A stretch of DNA of 64,000 nucleotides. It comes from Chengkuizengella axinellae (GTDB lineage: Bacteria > Bacillota > Bacilli > Paenibacillales > KCTC-33759). Made by a program: the position numbers and the translations under genes. Location of the stretch: the NCBI RefSeq assembly GCF_030730905.1, contig NZ_JAVAMP010000001.1:682001-746000 (forward strand), read 5' to 3'. Positions 1 through 8,377 of the stretch are shown here, in pieces; position 1 is the first letter of the stretch; each line of letters begins with the position of its first letter. The notes under the pieces were generated by a model that saw only the letters and a list, made by a program, of their open reading frames with translations, was not told the DNA's origin and did not search any database.

Positions 1-12
1 AATTGATAGTAT

Positions 13-62
13 CCCGAAAAGGTGATTGAAGTAGTCAGCATACTTCATATCACTTTTTTGGG
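13..62 (+). terminator. Candidate terminator hairpin at the window edge
   Basis: A long inverted repeat: CCCGAAAAGGTGAT then TGAAGTA, a short loop, then TACTTCA and ATCACTTTTTTGGG. Most positions pair, with a few G-U pairs. The T-run lies inside the 3' arm. It probably ends transcription of the gene left of the window, which by comparison with B. subtilis ylaG-ylaH could be typA/bipA (inference). Confidence 0.55.
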
Positions 63-98
63 CATAGTTTGATTGTCATTGTAAGGAGGATTTTAGAT

Positions 99-419
99 AT
101 GTTTTTATTCGCAGCTGAACCAATAGATATCCCACCCATTGATTGGGGTGCGTTTATCCAAAATCATTGGTATAAGTATATTATCATTTTTATCTGCCTT
201 GTTTATGTGTTTAATAAGGTGTTCAGAGTGAAAAAGCTGCCCATTTTAAAAGATTTGATTATTTATTCCATTATTGCTTTATTTTCATTTATTTTATTAA
301 TTTTTGAAATCGATGTTGATTTACCTATTATTTTTAGTTTAATGGTTGCTGTCGGTCTTATGTTCACAGTTCGTATTCGATACTTTTTGGAAGATCGTAA
401 AAAAAGAAAACCAGAATAA
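99..419 (+). CDS. ylaH: YlaH-like small membrane protein
   Basis: A 106-residue, very hydrophobic protein with about three predicted membrane segments (near residues 25-40, 55-75 and 77-95) and a basic C-terminus ending DRKKRKPE. A TTG start at 69 is possible, but the ATG at 99 has a strong AAGGAGG site nine bases upstream and gives a length close to B. subtilis YlaH (about 105 residues). The YlaJ and YlaK/PhoH genes just downstream support the assignment by synteny. Function is unknown; it is an inner-membrane protein by composition. Confidence 0.65.
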   Translation: MFLFAAEPIDIPPIDWGAFIQNHWYKYIIIFICLVYVFNKVFRVKKLPILKDLIIYSIIALFSFILLIFEIDVDLPIIFSLMVAVGLMFTVRIRYFLEDRKKRKPE

Positions 420-442
420 AAGTTATAAAAAGATAGGAATGT

Positions 443-724
443 ATGCTTATGAATTTACAGGATTCTCTTTTTAACTGGCTGCAAATGAAAGTAGTGTACA
501 ATGCAAGACCAGATGACAACTCTGCTTTAAAGACACTGGAATTTTTTGAAACCATCCTTACAGAAGATCACCATCTGACAAACATTACATTGGATTTATC
601 AGATGATGAAATGATGTATTTGGTCACTTTTACTCAGGATGGGGAAGGTTTAACAAAAAAGTTTGATCGTGAGATAGTAGATCAGCTTTTGGAAGAAATC
701 AATTCTAATCCAAAATATAATTAA
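443..724 (+). CDS. Conserved-looking small acidic protein, unrecognised
   Basis: 93 residues, soluble and acidic, starting 23 bases after the ylaH-like stop and therefore probably co-transcribed with it. I do not recognise the family. The sequence looks like one compact alpha/beta domain: a helical N-terminus, a beta-like stretch around residues 50-70 (NITLDLS, MMYLVTFTQ), and a C-terminal helix ending EEINSNPKYN. There is no signal peptide and no cysteine motif. The start could be the ATG at 443 or the one at 449; a weak TAGGAA lies 5-10 bases upstream of the two. Confidence 0.6.
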   Translation: MLMNLQDSLFNWLQMKVVYNARPDDNSALKTLEFFETILTEDHHLTNITLDLSDDEMMYLVTFTQDGEGLTKKFDREIVDQLLEEINSNPKYN

Positions 725-797
725 TCTGTATAGTTTGATGGATTTTCCTATGTTATAATTTACCTAAAAGTAAGAACTTTAAAGGAGGACCAGAGAA

Positions 798-1250
798 TTG
801 ACAGATATATTGACTGAATTAAATGAACCGATATTATCACAACTCCAAAAAGAAAAACTTGTTTTACTACATACTGTAGATGAGGAAATAGGTTCACCAA
901 CTAGTAATGTAATCTCTTGGGTTCATGCAGTAAATGCTAAAACTGTTAGATTTGCTGTTGATCAACGCTCAAGAATTGTGAAAAACATAAAATTAAATAA
1001 GCATGTAGCGCTAACAACGTTCGCTTCTTCAACAGTGTACGAAATCGCTGGGTCAGCTGAAATTGTTACTGAAGCAATGGATGACGTACCTTTTAAGTTA
1101 GCTTGTATAGAAATAAAAGTTGAAGGCATTAGAGATGTAATGTTTTATGGCGCACGCATTTCTAATGAACCTGAATATGAAAAAACCTATGATAAAAGAG
1201 CAGCAGAAAAGCTAGATGGGCAAGTTTTTGATGCAATAAAAAAATGTTAA
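798..1250 (+). CDS. Pyridoxamine 5'-phosphate oxidase-like flavin-binding family protein
   Basis: 150 residues with the look of a split-barrel FMN-binding (PNPOx-like) protein: an N-terminal helix, then strands containing TSNVISWVHAVN, VRFAVDQRSRIVKNI and HVALTTFASSTVYEIAGSAEIV, the usual region for binding the FMN phosphate and ribityl chain. It starts with TTG, set by a strong AAAGGAGG eight bases upstream. The substrate is not predictable; members of this family include heme-degrading, F420- or FMN-dependent and orphan enzymes. A strong terminator follows at once, so it ends its transcription unit. Confidence 0.65.
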   Translation: MTDILTELNEPILSQLQKEKLVLLHTVDEEIGSPTSNVISWVHAVNAKTVRFAVDQRSRIVKNIKLNKHVALTTFASSTVYEIAGSAEIVTEAMDDVPFKLACIEIKVEGIRDVMFYGARISNEPEYEKTYDKRAAEKLDGQVFDAIKKC

Positions 1251-1254
1251 ATCT

Positions 1255-1287
1255 ACGGAGATTGGTTACTTAACCAGTCTCCGTTTT
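1255..1287 (+). terminator. Rho-independent terminator
   Basis: ACGGAGATTGGTT and AACCAGTCTCCGT form a 13-bp stem (one G-U) with an ACTT loop, followed by TTTT, four bases after the stop of the PNPOx-like gene. Confidence 0.85.
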
Positions 1288-1289
1288 AA

Positions 1290-1319
1290 CTTAGTTGGAA
1301 AGTATAATTTTCAACCAAG
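1290..1319. repeat. 30-bp near-perfect palindrome
   Basis: From CTTAGTTGGAAAG to TTTTCAACCAAG the DNA is almost its own reverse complement, with two G-U-type mismatches. It sits directly behind the terminator and before the convergent ylaJ-like gene, so it may be a second terminator serving both strands. A protein-binding palindrome cannot be excluded. Confidence 0.5.
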
Positions 1320-1378
1320 TTTAAGTATTATAAAGCTTAACTACTACATATAAGTCTATTATTAGGTTAACCATCTTA

Positions 1379-1876
1379 TTATTTATTAAGGTTTGTGTTT
1401 TCTCTTTGAATCGTATTCTGTGGAAACTGTGGAATAACTCGTCCTACAATGTCGGCCAATTCTTCAGCAAAACCTGAAATGGGTTTTCCGTTCATAATAT
1501 CATTTCGAATCTCTTTTATTCGCACATTTAAATCCATGTCAGCTGTAATCACAGCATTAGCACCGTAAGGATCCTTGCTTAATGCTTCAGCAACAGAATA
1601 TTTAACAGAACCCACCTTAGACCTTTCTAAAGAGCCGTCAATGTCAATTCCAACTAAAGCTGTATCTCCTATCACTACAACATTTGCCCCATTCACCTCT
1701 GGAATAGAAAGGGTTAGTTTTTCTAATCTTGCAGCAATATCTTCTTGATTCAAATTGTTGTTTGTTTCCGAAGATTGCTCTTGTCTAACAGTCAGTTGTT
1801 CAGAGGATTGATCCGTTTGTTGATTACAACCTGAGACTAACATAATGAAACACATGAATAATAAAAAGGTTCTCAT
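1379..1876 (-). CDS. ylaJ: YhcN/YlaJ-family sporulation lipoprotein
   Basis: About 165 residues. The N-terminus is a lipoprotein signal peptide with lipobox LVSGC, so the mature protein is lipid-anchored. The body has the YhcN/YlaJ look: EVNGANVVVIGDTALVGIDID, then VKYSVAEALSKDPYGANAVITADMDLNVRIKEI. Members are spore or germination-related lipoproteins made in the forespore. Two ATGs are in frame (1882 and 1876). The AAGGGA ribosome site is only two bases from the first but eight from the second, so I chose 1876. It stands between ylaH- and ylaK-type genes as in B. subtilis, but as a single convergent unit. Confidence 0.75.
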   Translation of the reverse strand: MRTFLLFMCFIMLVSGCNQQTDQSSEQLTVRQEQSSETNNNLNQEDIAARLEKLTLSIPEVNGANVVVIGDTALVGIDIDGSLERSKVGSVKYSVAEALSKDPYGANAVITADMDLNVRIKEIRNDIMNGKPISGFAEELADIVGRVIPQFPQNTIQRENTNLNK

Positions 1877-2049
1877 TTCCATCTTCCCTTCAGTGAATTT
1901 TCACATTACTTGCTAATGAAGGTATCCTTTGCAAGTAAAAGAAACTTTGAAAACGTATATATCATTTGTTTCTTTTAGTTTAGTTTGTCCTCTAGATTAT
2001 TAACTATGTATTTTCTTACATTGATCTAAATTTAGCGGAGGAGATTATA

Positions 2050-3378
2050 ATGAAAAAGATATATGTGTTAGATACGAATGTTCTTCTACATGATCCAAAT
2101 GCATTGTTCAGCTTTTCGGAAAATGATGTGATAGTACCAGCAATTGTTTTGGAAGAAATCGACTCTAAGAAACGAAATGCAGATGAAATTGGACGAAATG
2201 CAAGGTATGTATCGAGATTGTTGGATGGATTTCGAGAAAAAGGTAAACTCCAAGAAGGAATCAGTTTAGAAAATGGCGGTCGTCTCAAGGTAGAATTAAA
2301 TCATCTTAGTTTTATGAAAATGAAAAATACGTTTGCAGAAATCACAAATGACAATCGAATATTAGCTGTAGCGTTAAATTATAAATTGGAAGAGGAGGAT
2401 AAACTCCACCCAAAATCAGTAGTACTGGTTAGTAAAGACACTTTGGTAAGAATTAAGGCGGATGTTTTAGGTATTAAAGCTGAGGATTTTTTATCAGATC
2501 GTTTTGAAAAAACAACGAATTATGATGGTTACAATACGATAGATATACATCCATCTATTATTGATGAGTTTTATACATTTCGTAATATAACGATTGATCA
2601 TTTGAAATTTAAGAGAAGCCTGAATCCCCATGAGTTTGTTATTTTAAAAGATGAATTAGGGACTTCTAAATCTGCACTGTTAAAAGTAGATTCACAGGTG
2701 AAAAAATTAGAGGCATTGTATTTAAGTAATGATCCTATATGGGGAATTGCAGCTAGGAACGTCCAGCAAAGAATGGTATTAGAGCTGCTTTTAAATGATG
2801 ATATTCCTCTAGTTACAATTACAGGGCGAGCAGGGACCGGTAAAACCTTATTGGCTCTAGCATCAGGTTTATTGAAAGTGGAAGATGAAAATAAATATAA
2901 AAAGTTGCTTATCGCAAGACCAGTTGTACCTATGGGTAAAGATATAGGATACCTCCCAGGGGAAAAAGAAGAGAAATTACGGCCATGGATGCAACCTATA
3001 TATGATAATCTGGAATTTTTGTTTAATACAAAAAAATCTGGTGATTTAGATAAAATATTAGCGGGTTTAGGAAGTATTCAGGTTGAAGCATTAACATATA
3101 TTAGAGGACGTTCTATCCCGAATCAGTTTATTATTATTGATGAAGCTCAAAATTTATCTAAGCATGAAGTGAAAACTATTCTATCTAGAGTGGGAGATGG
3201 AAGTAAAATTGTGTTGATGGGTGACCCTGAACAGATCGATCATCCATATCTCGATACATCTAGCAATGGATTAACCCATGTAGTTGAAAGGTTTAAACAC
3301 GAGATAGTCAGTGGTCATATTACACTGAAAAAAGGCGAGAGATCTAACTTAGCTCAATTAGCAACAGATTTATTATAG
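2050..3378 (+). CDS. ylaK: PhoH-family ATPase with N-terminal PIN domain (YlaK type)
   Basis: 442 residues. The N-terminal PIN-like nuclease fold starts YVLDTNVLLHDPNALF and carries acidic residues typical of the family. The C-terminal PhoH ATPase has Walker A GRAGTGKT (about residue 260) and Walker B FIIIDEAQN (about 360), followed by MGDPEQID. PhoH2-type proteins of this PIN-PhoH design are reported as RNA helicase/ribonucleases; the cellular job of YlaK is not settled. The start has GCGGAGGAG in good position. It is a monocistronic-looking gene with 167 bases of upstream spacer. Confidence 0.9.
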   Translation: MKKIYVLDTNVLLHDPNALFSFSENDVIVPAIVLEEIDSKKRNADEIGRNARYVSRLLDGFREKGKLQEGISLENGGRLKVELNHLSFMKMKNTFAEITNDNRILAVALNYKLEEEDKLHPKSVVLVSKDTLVRIKADVLGIKAEDFLSDRFEKTTNYDGYNTIDIHPSIIDEFYTFRNITIDHLKFKRSLNPHEFVILKDELGTSKSALLKVDSQVKKLEALYLSNDPIWGIAARNVQQRMVLELLLNDDIPLVTITGRAGTGKTLLALASGLLKVEDENKYKKLLIARPVVPMGKDIGYLPGEKEEKLRPWMQPIYDNLEFLFNTKKSGDLDKILAGLGSIQVEALTYIRGRSIPNQFIIIDEAQNLSKHEVKTILSRVGDGSKIVLMGDPEQIDHPYLDTSSNGLTHVVERFKHEIVSGHITLKKGERSNLAQLATDLL

Positions 3379-3479
3379 GTGTACTTTTTGATTTGTTTTT
3401 GATTTTTTTTATGAAATACTTCCCAAAACATAATTCTTTCATATGATATTATAATTAATGAACTGGGCGGGTATAGGAT

Positions 3480-3782
3480 ATGAGATTAAAAAGTAAGGAA
3501 AAAATGAGAAAGATCACATTGAAACATTTAGAGGATATTCAAAAAGATTTAAATACCTCTAGGCACAAAATAAATATGACACGAAAGCAGTTCGATATGA
3601 ATGTTCTAATTAAACAAATGTTAATTGATCGAAAATATTCAATCGTAAAAACGATGGATCAATTGGAGAAAAGAATTTCTAGATCGACTGAGATCTCAAG
3701 TATAGAAGGATTACTCAAAAGTAAAAAGACATTGCAGAAGTTACTCGATTCGTTAGACGAAGAACGGAATCACTCAGGTTAA
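3480..3782 (+). CDS. Small basic helical protein, unrecognised
   Basis: 100 residues, strongly charged and lysine-rich, with no membrane segment or signal peptide. The composition (repeated K/E with L/I every three to four residues) suggests long amphipathic helices or a short coiled coil. A GGGCGGG lies about ten bases before the ATG, and a TATAAT-like element stands about 30 bases upstream, consistent with its own promoter. A strong terminator follows 24 bases after the stop. I do not recognise a family; no function is proposed. Confidence 0.5.
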   Translation: MRLKSKEKMRKITLKHLEDIQKDLNTSRHKINMTRKQFDMNVLIKQMLIDRKYSIVKTMDQLEKRISRSTEISSIEGLLKSKKTLQKLLDSLDEERNHSG

Positions 3783-3805
3783 TGTATTGATGTATATAAA
3801 AAAGA

Positions 3806-3855
3806 ATAGTCTCAGAAAGGATTATGGCGATCCATTTCTGAGACTATTAACTTTG
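3806..3855 (+). terminator. Rho-independent terminator
   Basis: ATAGTCTCAGAAA and TTTCTGAGACTAT make a perfect 13-bp stem, extended inside by GGAT/ATCC, followed by a T-rich stretch. It ends the small gene at 3480-3782 and may also serve the opposite strand gene at 3907. Confidence 0.85.
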
Positions 3856-3906
3856 TTTCCCTTTTTCTTATCCATAATAATAAACTACTTGTATTTAAGT
3901 GTGGAT

Positions 3907-4392
3907 TCAACTTTGAATGAATTCTATTTGTCCATCATAAGCTTTGGAAATTCTCTCCATAAGCTCGTTTAAATGCTTTTCTACAGCATAGTAGGATGTA
4001 TCATTAATACTGTACTCCGCTAATTTATGCTCTTCAATTTGATAGAGAGCTTGCTTTAAATTTGAAGCTTCAATTTGTGTGAAATAAAAAATACTTGAAA
4101 GATGCTCATATAAATATGTGTTTCCAAATTTGCTGGTAAAGCCAAAATCAGAAAAGTGAGTAGAAAGCTTGCTGCTTTCAGGTAATAACCACAGTTTTCC
4201 TATTTCATAATCGATTTTGAATTGCTCCATCACTTCTATTACAGGCTTTAATTCATCCTCAGAGTGGACAATGAGTACTTCTTTATCTCTATCAAACAAA
4301 TTCGCTTTATTTGCCAATGCTTTTACAACTTGTGCATAATAACCAGGTATTTTTCCTTCAGGTAAATTCATAAAAACTGCATATTTAATCAT
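3907..4392 (-). CDS. Hypothetical cytosolic protein, unrecognised
   Basis: 161 residues, no signal peptide or membrane segment. The start is well set: ATAAGGAG lies eight bases before the ATG. The N-terminal half contains a run that looks like an alpha/beta domain (VLIVHSEDELKPVIEVMEQF, then IDYEIGKLWLLPESSKL); the C-terminal half is helical (EASNLKQALYQIEEHKL). It is transcribed away from the next gene. I cannot place it in a family. It is a single gene bounded by a terminator on one side and a divergent gene on the other. Confidence 0.6.
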   Translation of the reverse strand: MIKYAVFMNLPEGKIPGYYAQVVKALANKANLFDRDKEVLIVHSEDELKPVIEVMEQFKIDYEIGKLWLLPESSKLSTHFSDFGFTSKFGNTYLYEHLSSIFYFTQIEASNLKQALYQIEEHKLAEYSINDTSYYAVEKHLNELMERISKAYDGQIEFIQS

Positions 4393-4505
4393 ATCAAATC
4401 TCCTTATGCTCTATCTTACTTTTCTATTATCCAATAAAACCTAATTTAACTCAATCTACATTTTTGTTATTATAGTAGTAAGTCTGGTTACTAGGGGAGA
4501 AACCA

Positions 4506-5714
4506 ATGTTTAATCGTAAAGGTCTTTTTATGTTTATGGGTATGATATTAATCTCCTTCAGTATTGTGACTTTTATTGGAGGAACTGAACCAAATAATAT
4601 AGCAGTGAATCAAAATGAAACAGATGAAGAAGAAAAACCGTATTCCACTCAAAGAGAATTTCAATCAACAAAAGTATTGGAGATCTCTGTATCATTAGGA
4701 GATAATCAACTACAATTATTACAGGAATTTAATGCTGAATTTGAGAAAAATCATAAGGGTGTAAATATCCGACTGAATAATGTTTCAGAAGATGAATCCT
4801 ATGAACTTTACAAACAAGAATCACAAATTGGAATTTCATCGGATATTATGCTACTGGATAATGAATGGATTAATGAATTTGCAGCAAGTGGATATTTGAT
4901 TCAAGTAGATGAAATTATTAATAGTATGAATGATCAGTTCCAGACTTTGTTGTTAGCGCAAACGAAATGGAATAGACATGACTGGGCAGTCCCTGTTGAT
5001 TCTGATGTTTATGTAGTAGTATGGAACCCTAATTTAGTTGAAGACAGTGAAGAGATATTCCCTCCAGCAACTACAGCAGAATTTGTGGACATGATTTATC
5101 TTAACCCTGAGCAAGTGTATATCGATCAGAAAGATCCATTTAGTATGCTGCAGATTATAACGATCTTAAATGCAAAAAACGATCTGGAAGAAACGAATGA
5201 AGAAATACAATCTTTAGAAATTCAGTGGGATATCATAAGCAAATTTGCTTATTCTGAAGATGATCCTTGGGGATTATTAAATAATGGAGAAATTATGTTG
5301 ATGATCACTAGCTTAAATGAAATAACTAAAAGTGTGGATTTTAACTATCATTATTCCCCTATTCAATTAGTAAAAGAAGCTGACTCTTTGGAATCACCTC
5401 TAATAGGAGGTTTTATTAAAGGAAGAAGTTTTGCGGTATCATCTAACACGAATGTTCAAAAAGAAGCTTTTGAATGGCTTCAAACGCTTCTTTTGGATGA
5501 GAAGTATTCTAACTTATTTACTGATCATTTAGTTGACAATTTAACTCTTAGTGCAATGAGTTTCTTAGCTCCAAGTCCGTATTTGCCACAGAATATAAGC
5601 CAATTCAACCAAGATATAGAACAACTGTATGGCACAGGTTCATCAACCTTCTTACCGCAATCAGAAATATGGAATTTAGATTGGTTGGAAAATAATATAA
5701 TAACAAAAGAATAG
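4506..5714 (+). CDS. Extracellular solute-binding-like protein, no lipobox
   Basis: 402 residues. An N-terminal hydrophobic segment (residues 6-26) is followed by an acidic linker and then a domain resembling family-1 ABC solute-binding proteins: LQEFNAEFEKNHKGVNIRL, SSDIMLLDNEWINEFAASGYLIQVDEI, and WAVPVDSDVYVVVWNPNLVED. Unlike most Gram-positive binding proteins it has no lipobox cysteine, so it is either anchored by the uncleaved segment or released. No permease or ATPase gene is nearby, which makes it an orphan; the ligand is unknown. GGGGAGA precedes the ATG. It converges on the next gene with one base between stop codons. Confidence 0.65.
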   Translation: MFNRKGLFMFMGMILISFSIVTFIGGTEPNNIAVNQNETDEEEKPYSTQREFQSTKVLEISVSLGDNQLQLLQEFNAEFEKNHKGVNIRLNNVSEDESYELYKQESQIGISSDIMLLDNEWINEFAASGYLIQVDEIINSMNDQFQTLLLAQTKWNRHDWAVPVDSDVYVVVWNPNLVEDSEEIFPPATTAEFVDMIYLNPEQVYIDQKDPFSMLQIITILNAKNDLEETNEEIQSLEIQWDIISKFAYSEDDPWGLLNNGEIMLMITSLNEITKSVDFNYHYSPIQLVKEADSLESPLIGGFIKGRSFAVSSNTNVQKEAFEWLQTLLLDEKYSNLFTDHLVDNLTLSAMSFLAPSPYLPQNISQFNQDIEQLYGTGSSTFLPQSEIWNLDWLENNIITKE

Positions 5715-5715
5715 A

Positions 5716-6807
5716 TTAGTTATCTAGAAAGTTTAAAAATATTTTGAGATTTCCATCTCTTAAATCAATCTCTGTCGCCTCAATAAATGGGGCGATTTTT
5801 TTTGGATAAAAAGCTAAATCAAATTCCTCTTCTAAAGCTCTAATTGTTGTGTCTGGAAGGTTGTACTCGTTATAACGGAGTTCAGTCACTTGGAATTCGA
5901 TGATGTTTTCTGGTTCAGACACGATTTTATATATACCTGATAATTTGATTTCGATTTGATCATTTGATCCTTGGGCGGTAATCATATTTTCTTGAAATGT
6001 AAATTCAAAGGGTTTAAACAAAGGATCTTGTGTTTTTAGAAAATCATTCAGTTCTGTGTCTGTAATTTGAAATACAAACTGTAATCCTTCAAGTTGTAGA
6101 TGCTGTCGGTTATCTGTTAAGATATCTGGCAGGTTTTGCATTGCTTTTGCAAGGGCCTGGAAGTAATTTTTAAACACTGGTAATCCTTCACGTTCCCAAT
6201 CCAACGTAAGTTGTTCGATTTGTTCTAGGATGGATTCTCCATCTTCTAGCTGACTTATTTCATCATCTAATTCCTTCTGTAAAGTAATTAGACGATCTTT
6301 TTCAAATAGATATGCTTTTTTAATTTCAAGCAGTTCCTGTTGGGTGGTTAATAATTCAAGCAACAAATTTTGAAGTTTATCATAGTCTTCCTGATAATTG
6401 TTTAAAATCTTCTGATCTCTTGATACAATGGCCTGCATAAATTCTAAAACAGTCAAAGCCTCGGATATGCTTTCACTTGAGAATAAAAGTTGGATAAGGT
6501 CGTCTCGTTCCCTCGTATAGTATTTTTTTAATATCTCTCCAGATTTTTCACGGCTTTGATCAGCTAATTGACGCTGCACTTCAATGCTGTTTTTTGTTTC
6601 AGTAATTTCCTGTGCGATATTTTCTTCCTTAATGGTTAGTCGGTCTAACTCTTGATCTATTTCAAAAATAGTTAATCCTTTTTCCAGCAGTTTTTTTGTT
6701 TCTTCTAAGTTTGTTTCATTCGTCTGCAAAGCATAAGCTAGATTTGAATAATATAAAAAAAGAAAGATACTAAAATTAAAAATAAGGATTTTTTTCAATA
6801 AATGCAT
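5716..6807 (-). CDS. Secreted coiled-coil protein, unrecognised
   Basis: 363 residues. A signal peptide or anchor (MHLLKKILIFNFSIFLFLYYSNLAYA) is followed by a long coiled-coil (about residues 40-200) rich in E, K, Q and L, like the N-terminal helices of secreted cell-wall hydrolase regulators. The C-terminal 140 residues form a beta-rich region with no recognisable hydrolase motif. I chose the ATG at 6807 because GGGGGAG stands seven bases upstream; an in-frame ATG at 6834 lacks such a site. It may act at the cell envelope (inference); no catalytic domain is visible. Confidence 0.6.
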   Translation of the reverse strand: MHLLKKILIFNFSIFLFLYYSNLAYALQTNETNLEETKKLLEKGLTIFEIDQELDRLTIKEENIAQEITETKNSIEVQRQLADQSREKSGEILKKYYTRERDDLIQLLFSSESISEALTVLEFMQAIVSRDQKILNNYQEDYDKLQNLLLELLTTQQELLEIKKAYLFEKDRLITLQKELDDEISQLEDGESILEQIEQLTLDWEREGLPVFKNYFQALAKAMQNLPDILTDNRQHLQLEGLQFVFQITDTELNDFLKTQDPLFKPFEFTFQENMITAQGSNDQIEIKLSGIYKIVSEPENIIEFQVTELRYNEYNLPDTTIRALEEEFDLAFYPKKIAPFIEATEIDLRDGNLKIFLNFLDN

Positions 6808-6888
6808 AATTTCTCCCCCACATCTATCCTGCATATTATATCATTTATATGACCGCAATGATGATAAGATGATTGTCCAAATATAAAT

Positions 6889-6942
6889 ACCCATTTGAAC
6901 CTAAACAAACAGATAGATCTGTTTTATTCGGTCCAAATGGGT
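6889..6942 (-). terminator. Double-stem hairpin, candidate terminator
   Basis: ACCCATTTGAACC pairs with GGTCCAAATGGGT (one mismatch). Between them AAACAGA and TCTGTTT form an inner perfect stem with a TAGA loop. It lies about 40 bases beyond the stop of the minus-strand lipoprotein gene. There is no clear T-run, so it may instead be an mRNA-stabilising structure. Confidence 0.5.
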
Positions 6943-6984
6943 GATTTTAAAGTTTTACGTTATTACATTCATTCTTGTATCGGT

Positions 6985-8259
6985 TTATTTCAGCCTTTGT
7001 ATTTTCCATTCAGAATCCACCTTACTAATTGTGAATGTAAAACCACTCATAAGAGGTTGTTGGTGTGCAGCCTCTCTATTTACAGTTTCAAATAAGACAC
7101 CCACATTAAAAGATTTTCCTGATTTATTTTTAAATTGTAAATCCTCAACTTGTAGAAAATGATACAGATTGTTTTTTACAAGTTCCCAGCCAGCTTCAGC
7201 ATTCTTTTCAGAAGAAAATGTTGCACTAAACGTCTCCTTGTCCTTATCAAGGATTGCTTGTAGATTCTTATTTAGCAAGGATAGGATTTCTTGTTCAACG
7301 GAGTTGTCAGCGTAATTAGCATCTGGTATAGAGATTGCTTGCTCGAAAGTAATTTCCGGAACGTTGTTTAATTCATCTAGATAGGTAAAGAAATCGAAAA
7401 GTGATATGGTTTGGTCGGGTATATTAATCTGTGTGTCCGAACCGTTATCTATGTTTGATTGATGTTGAATTGATAATCCTAGTTCCTTTAGATTCAACTG
7501 AATATTTTGATTTGTAATTTCTCCATCTGCATTTAAGATGAAAGTAATTTTACTTAATTGTGAAATCTCGTTCTCTTCATTTTCATCTACTGAATAAGTT
7601 TCTAATTTTTGACTTATATTTGAATGCATTTCAGCTGGCAATGCACCCTCTAATTCTTTTAAGGTAAAATCCTTGAAAACTAGAAATAAGTCTTCTTGTG
7701 TTATTTCCATTTCGATCGTCTGTTCTTGAGACTCATTTTCAGAATCTATTTTGGAAAATTTTTCTGCATCAGATCTGTCGATTAGCTCTACTAAAAATTG
7801 TTGATATAATTCGCCAATATTAAGGTTTTCATTCATTGACAAATCAGATTTTTGAGCTTCAAAATATTCATCTTCAGGATTAATGAGCGGAATATTAAAA
7901 AATAATTTGTCATTTGCAACAATAATAGGTACATTTAAAGAGGTTTGATCGGATACAAATTCAGTATTTGCTTTAACTGAGTCACCTACGGCGCTACCAT
8001 TCCAAGTGATTTTTCCATTTTCTAAAAAAGTTTGCAATAATGTATAAAATGGATTGGATTCATTTGAAGGCATTTGGATTTGTACCTCTGCTTCTCCACT
8101 AAATGTAGTCATAGAAGAATTGGTTTCATTCATCAATGAGGTTTTGACCTTCTCTTTAATTTCTTCATTTTCTGAGGTACAACCTGTAATGAATAATGTG
8201 ATTAAAATAATGGTACTTAAAATAGATAGAAATGATTTGATTTGACTTGTTTTTTTCAT
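6985..8259 (-). CDS. Large lipoprotein of unknown function
   Basis: 424 residues. The lipoprotein signal peptide ends in FITGC at about residue 27. The body (residues 45-270) alternates hydrophobic and polar residues in a beta-rich pattern resembling the lipoproteins that fold as half-barrels (SMTTFSGEAEVQIQMPSNE, ITWNGSAVGDSVKANTEF). The last 110 residues look like a small NTF2-like or similar domain (LNKNLQAILDKDKETFSATF ending WKIQRLK). This is a shape argument, not a family match. The gene is divergent from the methyltransferase gene at 8378. Confidence 0.6.
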   Translation of the reverse strand: MKKTSQIKSFLSILSTIILITLFITGCTSENEEIKEKVKTSLMNETNSSMTTFSGEAEVQIQMPSNESNPFYTLLQTFLENGKITWNGSAVGDSVKANTEFVSDQTSLNVPIIVANDKLFFNIPLINPEDEYFEAQKSDLSMNENLNIGELYQQFLVELIDRSDAEKFSKIDSENESQEQTIEMEITQEDLFLVFKDFTLKELEGALPAEMHSNISQKLETYSVDENEENEISQLSKITFILNADGEITNQNIQLNLKELGLSIQHQSNIDNGSDTQINIPDQTISLFDFFTYLDELNNVPEITFEQAISIPDANYADNSVEQEILSLLNKNLQAILDKDKETFSATFSSEKNAEAGWELVKNNLYHFLQVEDLQFKNKSGKSFNVGVLFETVNREAAHQQPLMSGFTFTISKVDSEWKIQRLK

Positions 8260-8377
8260 GTATTATTTCTCCTTCTTTGTGTAATGAATCCACCTGTATG
8301 TACAGATATAATTATACCATAAGAACAGTGATTAGCGTGATAAAAAGCTTTTTAAAATGAAAGAAAGGATCCACAAA

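Noticed and set aside
3787..3972. 61-codon frame just after the small basic gene
   Set aside because: Its first half is the terminator hairpin and its second half overlaps the opposite gene.
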